Assembly (NCBI RefSeq): GCF_007786445.1
Contig: NZ_VNJI01000009.1
Coordinates: 118,748-182,747 of the forward strand
DNA: 64,000 nucleotides
Source of the DNA: Paenibacillus cremeus
GTDB lineage: Bacteria > Bacillota > Bacilli > Paenibacillales > NBRC-103111
Direction of reading: 5' to 3'
Both the position numbers and the translations under genes were made by a program. This document shows positions 59,967 through 64,000 of this stretch, piece after piece. The number at the start of each line of letters is the position of its first letter. Position 1 is the stretch's first letter. Below the pieces are notes generated by a model. That model made no database searches. It worked only from the letters and a program-made list of their open reading frames with translations, and was not told the DNA's origin.

Positions 59967-59992
59967 AAAGGAGCAGGACCACGTCCTCCCCC
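59967..59992 (-). terminator. Intrinsic terminator of the NlpC/P60 gene
   Basis: Minus strand GGAGGAC/GTCCTGCTCC stem with a TTTTT tract, just behind the stop at 60006. Confidence 0.7.
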
Positions 59993-60005
59993 TTGCCTAT
60001 CTGCT

Positions 60006-60857
60006 TTATTTGAGCACTCTGCGTGCCGTGATGTAATGATCTTTCCACCAGCCGGTTTCAATGGTGCTGAATTTAACGCCGCCTGCGCCGTACGTATGAA
60101 TCATCATGCCATCGCCTACGTACATGCCGACATGTCCGATTTTGCCTTTAGAGTCCGGAGTAGAGAAGAATACCAAATCGCCTGTCTCCAGATTCGCTTT
60201 GCTGATGAACGTGCCTTCTTGCGCTTGATCACGCGACACGCGAGGCAGCGTCACGCCGTTGTGAGCAAAAATCCACTTCGTAAAGGAAGAGCAATCGAAT
60301 GTTTTCGTTTGGCCGTATGCCGCACCGAAATCATATGGAGTGCCTAAGTATTGTTGGGCCAAAAGTACAAGATTTACGCGCTTCTGGTCTAATGCCGATA
60401 ATACGCGCTTGGCTCCGATGAACTGACTCGTATGTTTACTTACTGGCTCCGTAATAACAGAGTCCTTCGCGCTCGAGGCCATGATCATCTTGCCAGCCCC
60501 GATATAAATACCCGAGAAGCTAGGATTCGTACCAGTACCGAAAAAGAGAACATCACCAGCAATCGCATTACTCATCGATTTTATCGACGGCTTGTTAATC
60601 TTAAACTGATCGTCCAGCGCACGCGGCAGCTGATAATTGAGCATTTTGAAAATGTAGTAGTTCAATCCAGATGCATCAAAGCCTTTAGCAGGTGTCTCTT
60701 CGCTTACTGTGTAGTCTTTGCCGACCATCTTTTTGGCCAGAGAGACCGCGTCCATATCATCATAAGCAGCCATAGCCGGTCCCGCAAGTGCTCCTGTGAG
60801 CATGACGGTCATTGCCGCCGTAATACCCATTGTACGAATGAAAGTGCGCTGCAACAT
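60006..60857 (-). CDS. Secreted NlpC/P60 peptidoglycan hydrolase with a degenerate first domain
   Basis: A 283-residue exported protein. Signal peptide: MLQRTFIRTMGITAAMTVMLTG, ending near AMA. The C-terminal NlpC/P60 domain (about 160-283) carries catalytic Cys near 189 (TKTFDCSSFTKW), His (GHVGMYVG) and a second polar residue (MMIHTYG); this class cuts gamma-D-glutamyl-diaminopimelate bonds in the wall. The first domain (about 35-150) has the same layout (GFDASGLNYY, AGDVLFFGTG, FSGIYIGAGKMIMAS) but Ala replaces the catalytic Cys, so it is probably a non-catalytic binding copy. GGGAGG lies 9 bases before ATG 60857. A stem-loop (60883-60929) lies just upstream. Confidence 0.92.
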   Translation of the reverse strand: MLQRTFIRTMGITAAMTVMLTGALAGPAMAAYDDMDAVSLAKKMVGKDYTVSEETPAKGFDASGLNYYIFKMLNYQLPRALDDQFKINKPSIKSMSNAIAGDVLFFGTGTNPSFSGIYIGAGKMIMASSAKDSVITEPVSKHTSQFIGAKRVLSALDQKRVNLVLLAQQYLGTPYDFGAAYGQTKTFDCSSFTKWIFAHNGVTLPRVSRDQAQEGTFISKANLETGDLVFFSTPDSKGKIGHVGMYVGDGMMIHTYGAGGVKFSTIETGWWKDHYITARRVLK

Positions 60858-61300
60858 GAATAGGTTCCTCCCAGATGTTCTAGTAATCTCCATGTTTGGG
60901 TATTCAGTGTACCCGCATTCATAGATTACCATGGCATAAAAAGCCTTGCATTGCGCAATGTTTCCCTCTGTTCGTGTGTTAATGCCAAGGAAACCAGTAT
61001 CAGACACTGGCCTCAAAATTTACCGATATGCACATCGCATTATGGCTCACTCAGCGGACACTCCAAATGCCCCTAAACCCGCATCACATCAGGAAAAATA
61101 GCACTTCACTGCTGTTGCAGCGGTAAATCGTACGTTTCTGTGACCGTGCCTGCTGGCAGCATGTTTCTATATTGGAAATAATGTAGTGACAAATTTGGGA
61201 GGATTTCTAAACAAGGATATTATCCCGATTTGTGGCAATAATGGAATTGTCCTTTAGAAGCTATACTTAAATAATTCGCACCAAAGGAGAGGATTGGGCT
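60858..61300. other. 443-base divergent intergenic region with a leader stem-loop
   Basis: Between the NlpC/P60 gene and larA. On the minus strand a two-tier hairpin (GTAATCT/AGATTAC at 60923-60929 and 60883-60889, inner GGGTA/TACCC) ends about 18 bases before the ribosome site of the NlpC gene. The rest (about 60960-61280) has no open frame with a ribosome site and no terminator I can support. No ydaO-type c-di-AMP motif was recognisable. Confidence 0.5.
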
Positions 61301-62551
61301 ATTCCTACGCTGCGTTACGGCAAAACGACCGTTTCATTTGACGTACCCGAGTCTCATTCGTATGATCTCATTACATACAAACAACCGTTGGGTGAACCAC
61401 CTGACGACGCCTATTCCTTATCGCTCATTCGTCAAGCGTTGGCAGCGCCGATTGGCACGCCGTCCCTGCGAGAGCTTGCCACCGATAAAACTCAAGCTGT
61501 AATTCTCATCAGCGATGGTACCCGACTTTGCCCTAGCTGGCTTCTGCTTCCCCCTCTGTTAGAGGAGTTAAATGCCGCCGGTATTCCGGATCACGCCATC
61601 GATATCGTCATTGCGCTTGGTCTGCACCGAAAGCATACGGCCGCTGAGCTGGAGCAGCTTGTAGGGACCGCGATATACCAGCGTATCCGGGTTAGCAATC
61701 ATTCCTCCTGCTCAGAGGATTGCACATATGCCGGTACGACCTCCCGCGGCACACCGATCGAAATCAACCACCTAGTAGCCCAGGCTCCTTTACGCATTGT
61801 AACTGGCAATATCGAGCCACACGCCCTTGTTGGGATATCCGGCGGGATTAAGGCACTGGTTCCCGGGGTCGCCTCTCAGCGCTGCATAGAGCATAATCAC
61901 GGCTTGTCGCTTGAATATAAAGCTATCCCAGGCCATCCCAACAATCCGCTTCATCAGGACCTTGAGGAAGCGCAGCAATTCGCGCCGATCGACTTCATGC
62001 TGAACGTGGTTGTTAATCATGACCGACAGGTGCTTCATGCTGCCGCGGGCCATATAATTGAGGCCCATCGCCAGGGCACAGTCTTTGCCGCCAAGCTTTT
62101 TCTTGTTCCTGTTCAAAAGCAATATGACATCGTGGTTGTATCCCCCGGGGGCTTTCCAAAAGACCTGCAGTTTTATCAGGCTTTAAAAGCACTTCGCAAC
62201 GCTGCCGCCATCACTAAGCCGCACGGCACGATTATCATGGCTGCAGAGTGCTCAGAACAGTTTGGCAACGGTATTTTTCAATACTGGGTAGAAACCATAC
62301 CAGAACGGGAGCGTGCGGTAGCCATGCTGAAACAGACCTTCGTTGCCGGCGCCCATAAGCTACTGCATTTAGATGAGGTACTGCAAAATCACCCCGTTTA
62401 TTTGCATACCTCACTTCCAAACGCTTTGATTGATCTACTAGGCTGCACCCCGGCTCCGGATCTATCCAGCACGTTGAAATCGATACTACTCCATCCCAGT
62501 CAATCGCTAGCCATTATGCCTTTCGGGGCTTTAACATTTCCTGTACACTAG
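61301..62551 (+). CDS. larA: Nickel-pincer-dependent racemase, LarA family
   Basis: A protein of about 416 residues. LarA enzymes racemise lactate or related 2-hydroxy acids with a nickel-pincer nucleotide bound to a Lys. Seen: LRYGKTTVSFDVPES at the N-terminus, ILISDGTRLCP (D-x-TR motif), IALGLHRKHT, VSNHSSCSE, and GGIKALVPGVASQRCIEHNHGL with the candidate pincer Lys. Homology clearly extends upstream of the only conventional start (TTG 61388); AAAGGAGAGG (61283-61292) sits 8 bases before ATT 61301, so an ATT start (or CTG 61310) is likely. LarB/C/E maturation genes are not in the window. Substrate may not be lactate. Confidence 0.85.
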   Translation: MPTLRYGKTTVSFDVPESHSYDLITYKQPLGEPPDDAYSLSLIRQALAAPIGTPSLRELATDKTQAVILISDGTRLCPSWLLLPPLLEELNAAGIPDHAIDIVIALGLHRKHTAAELEQLVGTAIYQRIRVSNHSSCSEDCTYAGTTSRGTPIEINHLVAQAPLRIVTGNIEPHALVGISGGIKALVPGVASQRCIEHNHGLSLEYKAIPGHPNNPLHQDLEEAQQFAPIDFMLNVVVNHDRQVLHAAAGHIIEAHRQGTVFAAKLFLVPVQKQYDIVVVSPGGFPKDLQFYQALKALRNAAAITKPHGTIIMAAECSEQFGNGIFQYWVETIPERERAVAMLKQTFVAGAHKLLHLDEVLQNHPVYLHTSLPNALIDLLGCTPAPDLSSTLKSILLHPSQSLAIMPFGALTFPVH

Positions 62552-62569
62552 AAGGTAATAAGGAGTTGG

Positions 62570-62881
62570 ATGTTCGTGGCCATTGTAGAAGTTACGGTGA
62601 TTCCAATCGGTACGGAAACCACCAGTCTAAGTCATTATGTAGCCGATCTGCATCGCTTGCTTGAGGATGCTCCGGAGCCCATTCATTTTGAAATGACCTC
62701 CATGAGCACTATTATTGAGGGAGAGTTAGAGGATTTATTGCAAGTGATTCGCCGTCTGCACGAAGCGCCGTTCTCACAGGGGGCCCAGCGCGTTTCCACT
62801 TCCATCAAAATCGATGACCGCCGCGACAAACCCGCCTCTATGGAGCAAAAGCTCCGTTCCGTTCAGGACAAACTCCAATAA
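62570..62881 (+). CDS. MTH1187-family thiamine-binding protein (YqgV-like)
   Basis: A 103-residue ferredoxin-fold protein of the MTH1187/YkoF group: VAIVEVTVIPIGTETTSLSHYVADLHRLLEDAPEPIHFEMTSMSTIIEGELEDLLQVI, ending with a helix rich in basic residues. Such proteins bind thiamine (HMP moiety), and are thought to act in thiamine salvage or delivery. AAGGAG lies 4 bases before the ATG (a GTG 6 bases on is possible). Nineteen bases after larA, so co-transcribed; no functional link to a racemase is known to me. Confidence 0.85.
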   Translation: MFVAIVEVTVIPIGTETTSLSHYVADLHRLLEDAPEPIHFEMTSMSTIIEGELEDLLQVIRRLHEAPFSQGAQRVSTSIKIDDRRDKPASMEQKLRSVQDKLQ

Positions 62882-62884
62882 ACA

Positions 62885-62912
62885 CAAAAAAGAGACCGTT
62901 ATGGTCTCTTAT
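62885..62912 (-). terminator. Terminator of the rRNA/tRNA operon (bidirectional)
   Basis: AAGAGACC/GGTCTCTT (62890-62897 with 62903-62910) with six T residues on the minus strand side; it ends the tRNA cluster and probably also the larA-yqgV transcript. Confidence 0.8.
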
Positions 62913-62927
62913 TATTCTCACTAAAAG

Positions 62928-63000
62928 TGAGCCATGTAGGACTCGAACCTACGACACCCTGATTAAAAGTCAGGTGCTCTACCAACTGAGCTAATGGCTC
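62928..63000 (-). tRNA. tRNA-Lys (anticodon TTT)
   Basis: 73-base cloverleaf; acceptor GAGCCAT/ATGGCTC, anticodon loop CTTTTAA, T-arm GGTTCGAGTCC. CCA not encoded. Last tRNA of the cluster. Confidence 0.96.
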
Positions 63001-63013
63001 TTAGGATAACTGG

Positions 63014-63096
63014 TGGAGGCTGATGGATTCGAACCACCGAACTCGTACGAGAACAGATTTACAGTCTGCTGCGTTTGGCCACTTCGCTAAGCCTCC
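63014..63096 (-). tRNA. tRNA-Tyr (anticodon GTA)
   Basis: 83-base class II tRNA with a long variable arm; anticodon loop CTGTAAA, T-arm GGTTCGAATCC. CCA not encoded. Confidence 0.96.
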
Positions 63097-63118
63097 AGGA
63101 TGGCAATAATGCCTATGG

Positions 63119-63191
<73 letters not shown>

Positions 63192-63241
63192 ATATGTAAG
63201 TAGGATGTCCTACACATAAATTTTCATTCGTAGTAAAATCA

Positions 63242-63318
63242 TGGCGGAGCCGACGGGATTCGAACCCGCGGTCTCCTGCGTGACAGGCAGGCATGTTAGG
63301 CCTCTACACCACGGCTCC
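63242..63318 (-). tRNA. tRNA-Asp (anticodon GTC)
   Basis: 77 bases including encoded CCA; acceptor GGAGCCG/CGGCTCC, anticodon loop CTGTCAC, T-arm GGTTCGAATCC. Confidence 0.96.
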
Positions 63319-63339
63319 GCATCACATGATTGAAACAAA

Positions 63340-63415
<76 letters not shown>

Positions 63416-63430
63416 ATATTAAACTTGGTA

Positions 63431-63506
63431 TGGTGGAGGCTGACGGGATCGAACCGCCGACCCTCTGCTTGTAAGGCAGATGCTCTCCCAGCTGAGCTAA
63501 GCCTCC
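63431..63506 (-). tRNA. tRNA-Val (anticodon TAC)
   Basis: 76 bases including encoded CCA; acceptor GGAGGCT/AGCCTCC, anticodon loop CTTACAA, T-arm GGTTCGATCCC. Confidence 0.96.
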
Positions 63507-63522
63507 ATGGGAAAAAGATATT

Positions 63523-63599
63523 TGGTAGCGGCAGAGGGGATCGAACCCCCGACCTTACGGGTATGAACCGTACGCTCTAGCCAGCTGAGCTACGCCGCC
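63523..63599 (-). tRNA. tRNA-Met (anticodon CAT, elongator)
   Basis: 77 bases including encoded CCA; anticodon loop TTCATAC. The body matches the Bacillus elongator tRNA-Met closely, and the first acceptor pair can form, unlike in an initiator tRNA. Confidence 0.93.
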
Positions 63600-63624
63600 A
63601 CGTTATATGATAGTGAAGTTACTA

Positions 63625-63712
63625 CGGAGAGAGAGGGATTCGAACCCTCGCACCACTTACGCAGTCTAACCCCTTAGCAGAGGGTCCCCTTGAGCCACTT
63701 GGGTATCTCTCC
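63625..63712 (-). tRNA. tRNA-Ser (anticodon GCT)
   Basis: 88-base class II tRNA; acceptor GGAGAGA/TCTCTCC, anticodon loop CTGCTAA, long variable arm. CCA not encoded. First tRNA behind the 23S gene. Confidence 0.95.
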
Positions 63713-63777
63713 AAGCTCACAACACACAGGATTTGCACCCTGAAAACTGGATTCGAAACAAAGCTTGCTGAATCGTT

Positions 63778-64000
63778 TTGGATAAGCCCTCGACCGATTA
63801 GTATTCGTCAGCTCCACACGTTGCCGCGCTTCCACCCCGAACCTATCTACCTCGTCGTCTACAAGGGGTCTTACATACTGGGAAATCTCATCTTGAGGGG
63901 GGCTTCACGCTTAGATGCTTTCAGCGCTTATCCCTTCCGTACTTGGCTATCCAGCCGTGCCTCTGGCGAGACAACTGGTACACCAGCGGTACGTCCATCC
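63778..64000 (-). rRNA. 23S ribosomal RNA, 3' end (partial)
   Basis: The last ~223 bases of a 23S gene; the reverse strand shows the conserved 3' region (positions 63786-63815 read CCCTCGACCGATTAGTATTC in plus orientation). The 3' boundary is approximate within a few bases. The rest of the gene lies beyond the right edge. Only about 65 bases separate it from tRNA-Ser, with no 5S gene between. Confidence 0.95.

Noticed and set aside
60858..61100. ydaO/c-di-AMP riboswitch before the NlpC/P60 gene
   Set aside because: Frequent at such genes, but the conserved core is not present; only a small hairpin is seen.

Overview
The window is Gram-positive, Bacillales-type chromosome, most like Paenibacillus or a close relative. 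The evidence is gene order: secG-carboxylesterase-rnr-smpB-ssrA, cggR-gap-pgk-tpiA-gpmI-eno, rapZ-yvcK-whiA-crh and hprK-lgt-ppaX-yvoF-hisZ match the Bacillus subtilis arrangement. GGAGG-type ribosome sites are common, there is a CtsR box in front of clpP, YesMN-type two-component/ABC sugar cassettes are present, and so are SLH-anchored and copper-amine-oxidase-like surface proteins. I see no prophage, transposase or CRISPR array. Species-level assignment is inference.

Layout. 1-2050: end of a purine permease, a SpeD-like protein with an overlapping SET-domain gene, and a RidA protein. 2053-9801: one 2582-residue surface protein ending in three SLH domains. 10024-18226: a CUT1 sugar importer (two permeases, lipoprotein) with its own histidine kinase and AraC-type response regulator, a sugar-isomerase-like TIM barrel and an acetyltransferase. 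Two promoters here carry the same putative operator. 18391-21669: MFS transporter, diguanylate-cyclase-like protein, TRIC-type channel behind a terminator-bearing RNA leader, and an MpsC/DUF2294 protein. 22132-26927: tmRNA, smpB, rnr, esterase, secG (RNA turnover, trans-translation and secretion). 27077-35293: a membrane metalloprotease gene and the complete lower-glycolysis operon under CggR. 35376-36258: tRNA-Arg and clpP. 36327-42788: surface protein, Crh/HPr-like protein, whiA, yvcK, rapZ and glucokinase. 42930-53532: thioredoxin reductase, TPR protein, a divergent PRPP synthetase and the histidine genes hisZGDB-HF-IE-J. 53746-56924: yvoF, ppaX, lgt, hprK. 57009-62881: HxlR regulator, MsmX/UgpC ATPase, PucR-type regulator, NlpC/P60 hydrolase, LarA and a thiamine-binding-type protein. 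62928-64000: eight tRNA genes directly behind a 23S rRNA gene, all on the minus strand.

How it fits together. Much of the window concerns sugar flux and its control: CggR senses glycolytic intermediates, HprK and the Crh/HPr-like protein set carbon catabolite control, YvcK and RapZ act in central metabolism and envelope homeostasis, glucokinase feeds glycolysis, and the MsmX-type ATPase probably powers the importer at 16419-18226, which lacks its own ATPase. The PRPP synthetase next to the his genes plausibly supplies HisG.

The observations I find most worth following are: (1) three long, imperfect inverted repeats of about 165-200 bp (27791-27982, 32888-33085, 41633-41798), each between co-directional housekeeping genes, with diverged but still complementary arms and shared internal motifs; (2) a matched pair of 21-bp-period direct repeats at a nearly constant distance from both promoters of the YesMN/ABC cassette; (3) a riboswitch- or attenuator-like leader before the TRIC gene; (4) the SpeD/SET pair; (5) a 23S gene with no 5S gene behind it.
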